Shown piece after piece: positions 47,095 through 55,579 of a stretch of DNA of 64,000 bases (positions are counted from its first letter, which is position 1; each line of letters opens with the position of its first letter). The DNA comes from Aliivibrio sp. S4MY1. GTDB lineage: Bacteria; Pseudomonadota; Gammaproteobacteria; Enterobacterales; Vibrionaceae. The position numbers were made by a program, and so were the translations under genes. The notes below the pieces were generated by a model, which saw only the letters and a list, made by a program, of their open reading frames with translations, did not search any database and was not told where the DNA came from. The stretch is from the NCBI RefSeq assembly GCF_028765545.1, contig NZ_JARACP010000010.1, forward strand, positions 124,001 to 188,000, given 5' to 3'.

Positions 47095-48312
47095 ATGACT
47101 GCATTTAATGTTGAACTTGTTCGCGCTCAATTCCCAGCTCTATTACAAGAAATAAATGAGCAACCTATTGCGTATTTTGATAGTGCGGCAACCACACAAA
47201 AACCATTAGCTGTATTAAGTGCAATTCAAGATTATTACCAAAAAAGTAATGCTAATGTGCATCGTGGTAGCCATAGCCTAACTGCGTCAGCTACGCTTCA
47301 ATTTGAGCAAGCAAGAGAAACCATTCAACACTTCATTAATGCAAAAAGCAGTAAAGAAATAATTTGGACTCGCGGAGCTACGGAAGCAATTAATTTAATT
47401 GCTCAAACTTACGCTCGTAGCACATTAAAAGCGGGTGACGAAATTCTAATCAGTGAGTTAGAACACCATGCTAACATTGTTCCTTGGCAAATTGTGGCAG
47501 AACAAACGGGAGCAACCGTTGTAAAAATACCAATGAAACCAGATTGCACATTAGATATGGATGCATTTGAGTCATTGGTAACCAAGCGCACAAAAATTGT
47601 TGCTGTAGCTCAAGTAACTAACGTAACGGGTACATTAAACCCAGTTGATGACATCATTAAAGCAGCACATTTAGTAGGGGCGATTGTTGTTGTTGATGGC
47701 GCTCAAGGAATTGTTCATCATCCTATTGATGTTCAAGCCATGAATGCTGACTTCTATGTTTGCTCTGGTCATAAGCTATTTGCACCAGCTGGGATCGGCG
47801 CTTTGTATGGTAAACAACATTTACTTGAATCTATGCCTGTATGGCATGGTGGCGGTAAAATGGTAGAAAAAGTCTCGTTTGAAAAAACTACGTTTGCAGA
47901 GCTCCCAGGGAAATTTGAAGCTGGTACACCAAACGTTGCTGGTGCGATTGCTTTTGCTACAGCAATTAACTGGGTTAAGCAATTCGCCCATGATGATCTT
48001 AATACTCATATTAATGAACTTCGCCAGATGGCTATTGATGGCATCAAAGGGATTGAAGATTTACGCTTCATCGGTTTACAAGATAACGCGAGTCTATTTT
48101 CTTTTGTTATTGATGGCGTCCACCACCAAGATATAGCAACTCTACTTGATCAACAAGGCATTGCCGTTCGCTCTGGTAATCATTGCGCTCATCCTATGTT
48201 AGATGCATTAGGGTTAACGGGTACTGTACGCGTTTCATTTGCCTTGTATAATACAAAACAAGATGTTCAACGTTTTATCGATGCGCTAAATAAAGCCGCA
48301 GATATGCTATAA
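47095..48312 (+). CDS. csdA: Cysteine desulfurase CsdA
   Basis: CsdA is a group II (SufS-like) PLP cysteine desulfurase that works with CsdE. It has 405 residues from the ATG at 47095 (MTAFNVELVRAQFPAL). Visible motifs are YFDSAATTQKP, NVHRGSHSLTASAT, the PLP lysine in VCSGHKLFAPAGIG, and the active Cys in VRSGNHCAHPML. Upstream ATG (47080) and TTG codons are open in frame but less like relatives. It precedes csdE by 24 bases. It is distinct from iscS at 20 kb; a second sulfur source is normal in gamma-proteobacteria. Confidence 0.94.
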   Translation: MTAFNVELVRAQFPALLQEINEQPIAYFDSAATTQKPLAVLSAIQDYYQKSNANVHRGSHSLTASATLQFEQARETIQHFINAKSSKEIIWTRGATEAINLIAQTYARSTLKAGDEILISELEHHANIVPWQIVAEQTGATVVKIPMKPDCTLDMDAFESLVTKRTKIVAVAQVTNVTGTLNPVDDIIKAAHLVGAIVVVDGAQGIVHHPIDVQAMNADFYVCSGHKLFAPAGIGALYGKQHLLESMPVWHGGGKMVEKVSFEKTTFAELPGKFEAGTPNVAGAIAFATAINWVKQFAHDDLNTHINELRQMAIDGIKGIEDLRFIGLQDNASLFSFVIDGVHHQDIATLLDQQGIAVRSGNHCAHPMLDALGLTGTVRVSFALYNTKQDVQRFIDALNKAADML

Positions 48313-48336
48313 GCTCAAATTTAAGGTATTTTATTT

Positions 48337-48774
48337 ATGTCTACATTCCCATCATCACCTTTTGGTTTTGACATTACTCACACCACTGTTCTCGATTTAA
48401 TGAGTGAAGCTAAAGGTTGGGAAGACCGTTACCGTAACGTGATTCAATTAGGTAAAAAACTGCCTAAAATGCCTGAAGAGCTACAACAGGAAAACGTAAC
48501 GATCTCTGGTTGTGAAAGTAAAGTATGGTTACAACATCAAGTCATTGATGGCGTTTATTTCTTCTGTGCTGATTCTGATGCAAGAATTGTTCGTGGACTT
48601 ATCGCATTAGTAATGGCGGTGGTTAATAATAAAACTGCAGAAGAGATTAAGGCTTTTGATATGGATGGGTATTTTGCTCAATTGGGGTTAATTGAACATT
48701 TAAGCCCATCACGTGGTAATGGGCTTAAGGCGATCATTGAAACTATTAACGAAACTATACGCTCCGCTAGCTAG
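48337..48774 (+). CDS. csdE: Sulfur acceptor CsdE
   Basis: CsdE is a SufE-like protein that accepts persulfide sulfur from CsdA and passes it on, also to TcdA in E. coli. The 145-residue protein has the acceptor cysteine Cys59 in VTISGCESKVWL and the family motif ARIVRGLIALVMAVVNNKTAEEI. With csdA it forms one operon, and tcdA lies next to it on the opposite strand. Confidence 0.95.
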   Translation: MSTFPSSPFGFDITHTTVLDLMSEAKGWEDRYRNVIQLGKKLPKMPEELQQENVTISGCESKVWLQHQVIDGVYFFCADSDARIVRGLIALVMAVVNNKTAEEIKAFDMDGYFAQLGLIEHLSPSRGNGLKAIIETINETIRSAS

Positions 48775-48788
48775 AATCTAGAACGCTT

Positions 48789-48853
48789 CTATAAGAGCAA
48801 AAGAGCGGATATGAGCAGTTAAACAATCAACACTGACATACACGCTCTTATAG
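48789..48853. repeat. CTATAAGAGC inverted-repeat element, copy 2
   Basis: CTATAAGAGC (48789-48798) and GCTCTTATAG (48844-48853) form a perfect 10-bp inverted pair around 45 bases, between convergent csdE and tcdA. The right arm runs directly into the AGTCTCT array. It shares the 13-mer TTCTATAAGAGCA with copy 1 near 13903. It may also act as a transcript end, but no T-run is present. Confidence 0.6.
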
Positions 48854-48872
48854 TCTCTAGTCTCTAGTCTCT
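48852..48872. repeat. AGTCTCT heptamer array, three copies
   Basis: Three exact tandem copies of AGTCTCT. The array ends at the tcdA stop codon (48871-48873, minus strand), so the tail end of tcdA meets the repeat. It is related by one base per unit to the array at 44074. Confidence 0.85.
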
Positions 48873-49680
48873 AAGAAGAGTGTTTCTCAATCAACTTCTC
48901 TACAATTCTCGACACCGCAACAAAACCAAAGGTCGCCGTTACCACCGTAGCTGCACCAAAACCACTCGCACAATCCATACGCTTAGGTCCTTCAGCAGTT
49001 GCTTTAGTCGCACATACCGAGCCATCTGCTTGTGGGTATTTCAAATGCTCTGTTGAGTACACACAATCAATACCAAATTTACGCTTTGGATTTTTCGTAA
49101 AATTATGGTGACGACGCAGCGTATCTCGCAATTTCTTAGCCAGTGGATCTTGAATTGTCTTAGTTAAATCTGTGATTTGAATTTGAGTCGGATCTGTTTG
49201 ACCACCCGCACCACCAGTCGTGATCACTTTAATCTTATTGCTCTTACAATACGCCAGTAATGCCGCTTTAGGTTTCATGCTGTCGATAGCATCAAGTACG
49301 TAATCAAAGTCTTTAGATATGTATTCAGATAGATTTTCAGGGGTAATAAAATCATCGATTAAATTAATCTTACACTCAGGGTTAATTAATTTAATGCGCT
49401 CCGCCATGACTTCAATTTTACTTTGGCCAATCGTACCCGTCATCGCATGGATTTGACGGTTAATATTAGTAACACATACGTCATCCATATCGATTAACGT
49501 AATTTCACCTAGGCCAGTACGCACTAGCGCCTCTACAGCCCAAGAGCCCACACCACCAATACCAACGACACATACATGAGCTGCACGCATGATTTCTACT
49601 TCACTATTACCATACAAACGGCGAGTGCCACCAAAACGTTGGTCATAACTTTCAGAAGCAGGAGTGGTTAATTCGCGCAT
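48871..49680 (-). CDS. tcdA: tRNA threonylcarbamoyladenosine dehydratase TcdA
   Basis: TcdA (CsdL, YgdL) is an E1-like ATP-dependent enzyme that converts t6A37 of tRNA to its cyclic form ct6A. The 269-residue protein has the ThiF/MoeB nucleotide motif VVGIGGVGSWAVEALVRTG and DMDDVCVTNINRQIHA, then DAIDSMKPKAAL. The membrane-associating C-terminal helix of the family is present (FGAATVVTATFGFVAVSRIV). A terminator of the upstream mltA gene lies just before it. Its stop codon abuts a heptamer repeat. Confidence 0.95.
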   Translation of the reverse strand: MRELTTPASESYDQRFGGTRRLYGNSEVEIMRAAHVCVVGIGGVGSWAVEALVRTGLGEITLIDMDDVCVTNINRQIHAMTGTIGQSKIEVMAERIKLINPECKINLIDDFITPENLSEYISKDFDYVLDAIDSMKPKAALLAYCKSNKIKVITTGGAGGQTDPTQIQITDLTKTIQDPLAKKLRDTLRRHHNFTKNPKRKFGIDCVYSTEHLKYPQADGSVCATKATAEGPKRMDCASGFGAATVVTATFGFVAVSRIVEKLIEKHSS

Positions 49681-49695
49681 GGGGTTACCTTACTC

Positions 49696-49735
49696 AAAAA
49701 CAAAAAAAGAGCACGATTTATACGCACTCTTTTTT
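49696..49735 (-). terminator. Rho-independent terminator after mltA
   Basis: On the minus strand AAAAAAGAGTGCG pairs with CGTGCTCTTTTTT (13 bp including two G-T pairs) with a 7-base loop and is followed by a long T-run. It lies between mltA and tcdA. Confidence 0.85.
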
Positions 49736-49773
49736 AGAAGATCAAGTGTTAAGCAATACAAGTGACTAACACA

Positions 49774-50874
49774 TTATTTTGCTTTAGGCATTTCCCATGG
49801 ATTTTCAGTTTCAGAATCTTTTAAACCTAACTTCCACACGCGGCCAAAATGCTTAAAGTGACCAGCAGCAATGCCAGCTTCTGTTCCCATACCGTAATAT
49901 TGATCCAAATGGTTTTCTTTAACTGCACCACCAGTATCTAACGACAATAATACTTTAAGCACATGTTTACCCGTCCACTTGCCGTCCTTATCTAATTGAG
50001 GTACCTCAGCAAGTATTGGGGTTCCCATAGGCAATAAAGTACGATCAGCAGCAACAGCGGCGCCAGCAAGTAAAGGAATACCTGCGGTTCCTAGAACATG
50101 GTGTGCATCTCGTGGTGAAAAGAACACATAAGATGGATTGGTTTCTAACAATTCACGAACTGTCGTTTCATCATTCTTAGCAACCCACTCTTTAATTGCT
50201 TTTAGCGACATATCTTTACGTTCGACTTCACCACGTTCAATCAACACTTTACCAATACTTACGTACGGATGGTTGTTTTTACCACCGTAGGCAAAATACT
50301 CTAGTTTGTCATCATCACCAAAATGAATAAAGCCACTGCCTTGAACTTCCATGATAAACGGGTCAATCATATTGTCAGAATAACCAAGCTCTAAACCTAA
50401 ACCAGATAATGCGCCAGCATTAATTTCTGCACGAGTTGGACAATCAGAACCACAATCAGGTTTATCGTATACAGGGTACTTAAAAGTTTCATTTGGTGTA
50501 TGGCGCATTTCAATTACAGGAGAAAAATAGCCAGTGAACATCACATTCCCTTGCTTATCACCACCACCCATTTGAGCAAATTGAATACCATAAGCTGAAA
50601 GTTCAGCAGGGTTCGAGCTTTCATCAATCCATTTTTGCAATTGTACGTACAACTCTTCATAACGTAATGACATTGACTCTGAGCGCTTAATTACCTCTGC
50701 ACTTTGTTTTTTAAAGGCACTAAAATCAGACGGTTTATCAGAATGAATTTCACTAACTTCATTTAAATTATTACTGAACCCACCATCTAAATATTGTTGG
50801 GCTCGTTCGGTAGGACGATCAGCACAACCCGCTAAAGCCAGAAGAACACACACAAGAGAAAATTTACGAAACAC
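49774..50874 (-). CDS. mltA: Membrane-bound lytic murein transglycosylase A
   Basis: MltA cleaves peptidoglycan glycan strands to 1,6-anhydromuropeptides at the outer membrane. The 366-residue lipoprotein precursor has the lipobox LALAGC with Cys17. The MltA domain has FTGYFSPVIEMRHTPNE and MIDPFIMEVQGSGFIHF. The C-terminal 3D domain (named for its three aspartates) contains LSLDTGGAVKENHLDQYYG. The mltA-tcdA neighbourhood is as in E. coli. Confidence 0.95.
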   Translation of the reverse strand: MFRKFSLVCVLLALAGCADRPTERAQQYLDGGFSNNLNEVSEIHSDKPSDFSAFKKQSAEVIKRSESMSLRYEELYVQLQKWIDESSNPAELSAYGIQFAQMGGGDKQGNVMFTGYFSPVIEMRHTPNETFKYPVYDKPDCGSDCPTRAEINAGALSGLGLELGYSDNMIDPFIMEVQGSGFIHFGDDDKLEYFAYGGKNNHPYVSIGKVLIERGEVERKDMSLKAIKEWVAKNDETTVRELLETNPSYVFFSPRDAHHVLGTAGIPLLAGAAVAADRTLLPMGTPILAEVPQLDKDGKWTGKHVLKVLLSLDTGGAVKENHLDQYYGMGTEAGIAAGHFKHFGRVWKLGLKDSETENPWEMPKAK

Positions 50875-51010
50875 AATAAAACCTTATTGATAAATAATGC
50901 GAGAAGAATGACAAACAAATAAAGAGAGAGCAATTGCTTACACTGCAATAAATGTAAGAAAAGGATAATTTTGACAAAACTTGACACTACATAGAGGGAA
51001 AGAGTAGATA

Positions 51011-51051
51011 AAAAAGAAGTTCAAGGTAACGAATAACATCACCTTGAACTT
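51011..51051 (-). terminator. Rho-independent terminator after DUF2850 gene
   Basis: AAGTTCAAGGT and ACCTTGAACTT form an 11-bp perfect stem with a 13-base loop; on the minus strand CTTTTTTATC follows. It lies 7 bases after the stop codon. Confidence 0.82.
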
Positions 51052-51057
51052 ATAGAA

Positions 51058-51441
51058 TCATAATTTACGAAAAGTAGATTTATAATGCGTTGGTTTAATA
51101 CGAAGCAATTGAGCGCCGTCATCATCTTCAACTTGATACACATAAGTCATTTCACCATGCGTATAACTTAACTCACTTCCATCAAAATTAAATTTAGTAT
51201 TGATTAAACGACCATGAGTATAAACACCACCAGCATTAATAGTAAAACTGTCTTGAGCGTAGCTTGGAACCCCTTGCTCAACCCACTTACCATATAATTG
51301 AGATGCCGGCATTTGAGCAAAAGCACCCGATTTGTACATAGCAGCAATAACTGAAGCAACTAATCCCATGCCAACAAAACTAATTAACACTAATAGTCGA
51401 ACTTTTCTTTTCTTTAACTCTTTTTCTTGAGCTTGACTCAT
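51058..51441 (-). CDS. DUF2850 family membrane protein
   Basis: A 127-residue protein resembling the DUF2850 family, which I know mainly from Vibrionaceae. A basic N terminus (KELKKRKVR) precedes one membrane helix at about 14-34, then a periplasmic beta-rich domain with LYGKWVEQGVPSYAQDSF. The ATG at 51441 follows AGG by 8 bases; an upstream extension of the frame was rejected. It diverges from argA. Function unknown. Confidence 0.85.
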   Translation of the reverse strand: MSQAQEKELKKRKVRLLVLISFVGMGLVASVIAAMYKSGAFAQMPASQLYGKWVEQGVPSYAQDSFTINAGGVYTHGRLINTKFNFDGSELSYTHGEMTYVYQVEDDDGAQLLRIKPTHYKSTFRKL

Positions 51442-51595
51442 GATACTGCCTAATAAAAACAACGTATGTAATAAGCATATCTGCAAATCTTAAAAAGATT
51501 AAGCGAAACTTATGTGACTTTGTACTAAATACTTGTAGATAACCAAATAACTAGTCATTATATCAACATAAAAAATCACTCATGGATGACGTATA

Positions 51596-52936
51596 GTGCA
51601 ATTTCGTAGTACTGCTTTAGTAAAAGGCTTCCGCCAGTCCGCTCCCTATGTTAATGCTCATAGAGGTAAAACCATTGTCATCATGCTTGGTGGGGAGGCG
51701 ATTGCCTATCCTAACTTTGCTAATATAGTTAATGATATCGCCCTCCTTAACTCATTAGGGTTACGAATTGTCATCGTATATGGCACTCGTCCTCAGATGC
51801 GTTCATTACTAAAGCAAACAGAACATCGCGCCCCTTTCCACAAAGGAATAAGAATTACTGATGAGAAAACCTTAGAGCTAGTAAAGCAAATCGCGGGACA
51901 GTTGCAACTCGATATTACCGCTCGCCTCTCAATGAGCTTAAACAATACACCAATGGCTGGAGCACAAATTAACGTTATCAGTGGCAATTTTGTTATTGCT
52001 CAGCCTTTAGGTGTTGATGATGGTATTGATTATTGCCACAGTGGACGTGTCCGTCGAATCGATACCCAAGGGATCAATCGAATGTTAGATCAACAATCTA
52101 TTGTTCTACTTGGCCCTGTTGCGAGCTCTGTTACCGGCGAATGTTTTAATCTTTTATCAGAAGATGTTGCCACTCAGTTAGCCATCCGCTTAAATGCCGA
52201 CAAGCTCATTGGTTTCTGTTCAGAGCAAGGTGTCCTCAATAAAAAAGGACAGATTTTAGCGGAATTATTTCCAAGAGAAGCTGAAGAGATCCTTCAACGT
52301 CTTGAAAAAGAATTAACACCTGAAAACGGAAAACTCACTGGCACAATGCGCTTTTTAAAAGGAGCGATATCTGCATGTAAAGCTGGGGTTCCTCGTAGTC
52401 ATCTAATTAGCTACAAAGAAGATGGCGCATTAATCCAAGAGTTATTTTCTTTTGATGGTATTGGTACTCAGGTGGTCATGGCGAGCTCTGAACAAGTTCG
52501 TGATGCTGAAATTGATGATATTGGTGGCATATTAGATTTAATTCGCCCATTAGAAGAGGAAGGCATTTTAGTTCGCCGCTCTCGTGAACAGTTAGAACAA
52601 GAAATTGCACAATTTACGATTATTGAAAAAGATGGATTAGTCATAGCGTGTGCCGCTTTATATCCTTTCCCAGAAGAAAGAATGGCAGAAATGGGCTGCG
52701 TTGCTGTTCACCCTGATTATAGGGATGGAGATCGCGGTATTATTTTATTAAATCGTTTACGCACGAAGGCAAAACAATACAAATTATCCCAACTCTTTGT
52801 TCTCACCACTCGCAGTCTTCACTGGTTTAGAGAACAAGGTTTTATTGAGGTAGATGTTTCACACTTACCGATGAAAAAACAAAAACTGTACAACTTTCAG
52901 AGAAAATCAAAAATTTTAGTATTAAAGACTCAATAA
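51596..52936 (+). CDS. argA: N-acetylglutamate synthase ArgA
   Basis: ArgA acetylates glutamate, the first step of arginine synthesis. The 446-residue protein has an amino-acid-kinase-like domain (about 1-290; [31 protein letters not shown]) that binds the feedback inhibitor arginine, and a C-terminal GNAT acetyltransferase domain (about 295-446; [22 protein letters not shown]). The start is GTG at 51596, in line with the E. coli N terminus. No clear ARG box was recognised in the 109 bases upstream. Confidence 0.96.
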   Translation: MQFRSTALVKGFRQSAPYVNAHRGKTIVIMLGGEAIAYPNFANIVNDIALLNSLGLRIVIVYGTRPQMRSLLKQTEHRAPFHKGIRITDEKTLELVKQIAGQLQLDITARLSMSLNNTPMAGAQINVISGNFVIAQPLGVDDGIDYCHSGRVRRIDTQGINRMLDQQSIVLLGPVASSVTGECFNLLSEDVATQLAIRLNADKLIGFCSEQGVLNKKGQILAELFPREAEEILQRLEKELTPENGKLTGTMRFLKGAISACKAGVPRSHLISYKEDGALIQELFSFDGIGTQVVMASSEQVRDAEIDDIGGILDLIRPLEEEGILVRRSREQLEQEIAQFTIIEKDGLVIACAALYPFPEERMAEMGCVAVHPDYRDGDRGIILLNRLRTKAKQYKLSQLFVLTTRSLHWFREQGFIEVDVSHLPMKKQKLYNFQRKSKILVLKTQ

Positions 52937-52941
52937 TAAAC

Positions 52942-52976
52942 AAAGGCCGCAATGGAGTGATTCCGTTACGGCCTTT
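52942..52976. terminator. Bidirectional terminator between argA and SMR gene
   Basis: AAAGGCCG pairs with CGGCCTTT, extended inside by AATGGA/TCCGTT after a 1-base bulge on each side, loop GTGAT. Weak U-tracts follow on both strands. The genes are convergent. Confidence 0.8.
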
Positions 52977-53001
52977 ATTATAAAACGAGTAAGCTTAAAC
53001 T

Positions 53002-53355
53002 CTAGTGACCAGCAGTGTTAGAAAATAAATTAACGACTAATACACCAGATAGAATAAGAGCTATTCCTGCTATTGCTGGTAAATCTAGTTTTTGCCCATA
53101 AGCGAAATATCCGATACCCGCAACTAAGACAATCCCAGCTCCACTCCATATCGCGTAAACAATGCCAACAGGCATACTTTTTACGGTTACGGACAGCAAA
53201 AAGAAAGCAATACCATAGCCAACAGCCACAATTAAACTTGGTGTTAATTTAGTAAATTGCTCGGTTTTAGGAATGAATGAGGTTGCAATCACTTCTGAAA
53301 TAATCGCAATAATAAGAGCCATCGCTGGCGGCATTGAAACAAGTAATTTAAACAT
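53002..53355 (-). CDS. Small multidrug resistance (EmrE-like) transporter
   Basis: A 117-residue protein with four membrane helices, very similar in pattern to EmrE: the membrane-embedded Glu in IISEVIATS, GIAFFLLSVTVKSMPVGIVYAIWSG-type helix 3, and YGQKLDLPAIAGIALILSGVLVVNLFS at the end. Starting from the Met at 53334 the key glutamate becomes residue 14, as in EmrE; the ATG at 53355 gives seven more residues and cannot be excluded. Such proteins exchange protons for cationic toxic compounds. It works as a dimer. Substrate unknown. Confidence 0.92.
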   Translation of the reverse strand: MFKLLVSMPPAMALIIAIISEVIATSFIPKTEQFTKLTPSLIVAVGYGIAFFLLSVTVKSMPVGIVYAIWSGAGIVLVAGIGYFAYGQKLDLPAIAGIALILSGVLVVNLFSNTAGH

Positions 53356-53520
53356 ATAGCAGTAAAACTCTAGATCCAGCCACTAATCATCTAATTAACA
53401 TGGTTGGTAAAAATAGAATATCCGACATTCCTTCCGAATTTTAGAACCGCAATTATAGGCATTTTTGACTCTTTAGCTAGACTCAAAAATAGTAAATAAC
53501 TATTACAAAGATGAAATAAT

Positions 53521-53552
53521 AGAGTGACCGACTTCTAAAAGTTAATCACTCT
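53521..53552 (-). terminator. Hairpin after recD
   Basis: AGAGTGA and TCACTCT pair around an inner ACTT/AAGT stem, about 10 bases after the recD stop on the minus strand; a weak U-tract (TATTATTT) follows. Confidence 0.5.
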
Positions 53553-53560
53553 CATATCAT

Positions 53561-55579
53561 TTAATTCATTAGTGATACTAACCCACTGTTTCTCTGAGTT
53601 TTAATCATAACCCCTCGAGCCACCACTTTTTCCGTCGCAAATAAATCGAGTTTTTTCTTCGCTCGAGTCACACCGGTATAAATCAGCTCACGAGTTAAAA
53701 TTGGGCTAAACTCTGCAGGTAATGCCAATACTGTATGCTCAAACTCAGAGCCCTGAGATTTATGAATAGTCATTGCATACACCGTTTCATGCTCTGGTAA
53801 TTGGCTTGGTAGCACACCACGAATAGAGCCATCTGGCATATCAAAATAGACACGCAAACGCTGATCAATAGGATCTGGCATAGCAATACCAATATCGCCA
53901 TTATACAAACCAACACCATAATCATTTTGCGTTACCATAACAGGACGCCCCGAATACCAAATTTCATCACCGTGAGGGATTAAATCAGACTTTTTCAACG
54001 CTTTTTCAATACGCTGATTTAATCCAACCACACCAAAATCCCCTTCACGCATCGCACATAATAATTGAATTTTGCTAAATGCTTTCAGTACGATTTCAGG
54101 TTTATCACCTGCATGGATATGCCCTAAGTAACTGCGATAACCATTGACCATCATAGTAATCATTGCGTTGTAACTGTCATTGCTTAAATCATAAAAACGA
54201 ATGTCTGAGAACCCTTTGGCCCATACAGCTTCCACTTTAAATTTACTGCCTTCATTAATGGCTTTGGCGAGTTGCCCTATACCTGAACGCGCATCAAAAC
54301 GGTAACTCTTTTGCAGCATACATAAGCTATCTGCAACGGCGTTATTATGTGATTGTGCCAGTAGATTAAAGCCAGTTAGTTGAGATAACTGCTGTGCTTG
54401 GTTCTGGCTATAACCCATTTTGGTAAACTGACAAATATCACCTAACACCGCTCCCGCTTCAACCGAAGCTAGTTGATCTTTATCGCCCAATAAAATAACA
54501 CGAGCGTGTTCAGGTACTGCATCGAGTAGTCGTGCCATCATAGGCAAATCGACCATAGACGCTTCATCCACCACCAGTACATCAAGGTGCAATGGGTTCG
54601 ATTTGTTATGACGAAAATCCACTTGATTTGGAATATAACCAAGCAGTCGATGCAGTGTACTTGCATCAGTCGGGATCGCTTCTTTCACTTCAGGTGCTAA
54701 ACCAATGGATTGTACCGCCTGACCAATGGACTCAGTCAAACGCGCCGCGGCTTTACCAGTTGGCGCAACCAGTTTAATCGCTATGTTTTTATTATCCTGC
54801 TGAGCTTGCGTCACTAAAGAGGCCAAAAGCTTGGTTACTGTGGTTGTTTTACCCGTACCTGGACCTCCAGAAATTACGGAGAATCGACGAGTTAACGCCA
54901 CAGCTGCTGCTACTTTTTGCCAATTAACACAGTGGGTATTTGGAATTAATTGATCTAACGTTTCTAGTTCTGAAGATTTAGTCGCGGCTAATAAAGCCGT
55001 ATCAATTGCCTGCCAATCAAGATCATCCGATTGAACAACATCAAGCATATCGCACACTAATTGTTGGCGAGAAACTTGATTGTTATTCTCTAACTTTTTC
55101 AAGGCTGAAAATAAAAAATGATACTGACGAGCAAACAACTCATCCAATGTATTCGATAACTGAGGATTTACCGCCACACTTTGTGCCGCTTTAGTAATAC
55201 GGTTAGACACACGTTGCTCAAATCCCCAGTAGCGTTGTAAATACAAGCGAGTACCATCAAAAGCTAAAGGCTTGGCTTCTGTACCATTTGAGACTGTAGA
55301 AGCAGTGGTTAACTCAGAAATCCAGAGGCTTTTTTCTGGAACTAATTCTAATAGCGCATCACGATACTTTGCTGGGAGAGTAAAAAGATCGCCCTGTTCT
55401 ATCTGCTCAATATCAATACAGACGTGACCTTTTCCTAATTCATGACTTGTAATCGCAGACAACAGCATGATGAGATTTTTATCGCTATTTTTTTCTTGTT
55501 GAGCGATAAATTTAGCAAATTGAAGATCCAATGGGCGAAGTACACCATGAGCCATTAAGTGTTGTAATTGCTTAAGCAT
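53561..55579 (-). CDS. recD: RecBCD nuclease/helicase subunit RecD
   Basis: RecD is the fast 5'-3' helicase motor of RecBCD. From the ATG at 55579 it has 672 residues, about 64 longer than E. coli RecD. Walker A is SGGPGTGKTTT (238-247), motif II LVVDEASMVD, and the C-terminal VHKSQGSEF-like IHKSQGSEFEHT and VTRAKKKLDLFA. The extra length is an insertion of about 60 residues between residues 150 and 215, just before the motor domain. The start codon overlaps the recB end by 8 bases (ATGCTTAA); a further ATG at 55594 is possible. Confidence 0.96.
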   Translation of the reverse strand: MLKQLQHLMAHGVLRPLDLQFAKFIAQQEKNSDKNLIMLLSAITSHELGKGHVCIDIEQIEQGDLFTLPAKYRDALLELVPEKSLWISELTTASTVSNGTEAKPLAFDGTRLYLQRYWGFEQRVSNRITKAAQSVAVNPQLSNTLDELFARQYHFLFSALKKLENNNQVSRQQLVCDMLDVVQSDDLDWQAIDTALLAATKSSELETLDQLIPNTHCVNWQKVAAAVALTRRFSVISGGPGTGKTTTVTKLLASLVTQAQQDNKNIAIKLVAPTGKAAARLTESIGQAVQSIGLAPEVKEAIPTDASTLHRLLGYIPNQVDFRHNKSNPLHLDVLVVDEASMVDLPMMARLLDAVPEHARVILLGDKDQLASVEAGAVLGDICQFTKMGYSQNQAQQLSQLTGFNLLAQSHNNAVADSLCMLQKSYRFDARSGIGQLAKAINEGSKFKVEAVWAKGFSDIRFYDLSNDSYNAMITMMVNGYRSYLGHIHAGDKPEIVLKAFSKIQLLCAMREGDFGVVGLNQRIEKALKKSDLIPHGDEIWYSGRPVMVTQNDYGVGLYNGDIGIAMPDPIDQRLRVYFDMPDGSIRGVLPSQLPEHETVYAMTIHKSQGSEFEHTVLALPAEFSPILTRELIYTGVTRAKKKLDLFATEKVVARGVMIKTQRNSGLVSLMN

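Noticed and set aside
51487-51595. ARG box before argA
   Set aside because: AT-rich and has partial TCATTATATC-like words, but no convincing pair of 18-bp palindromes.
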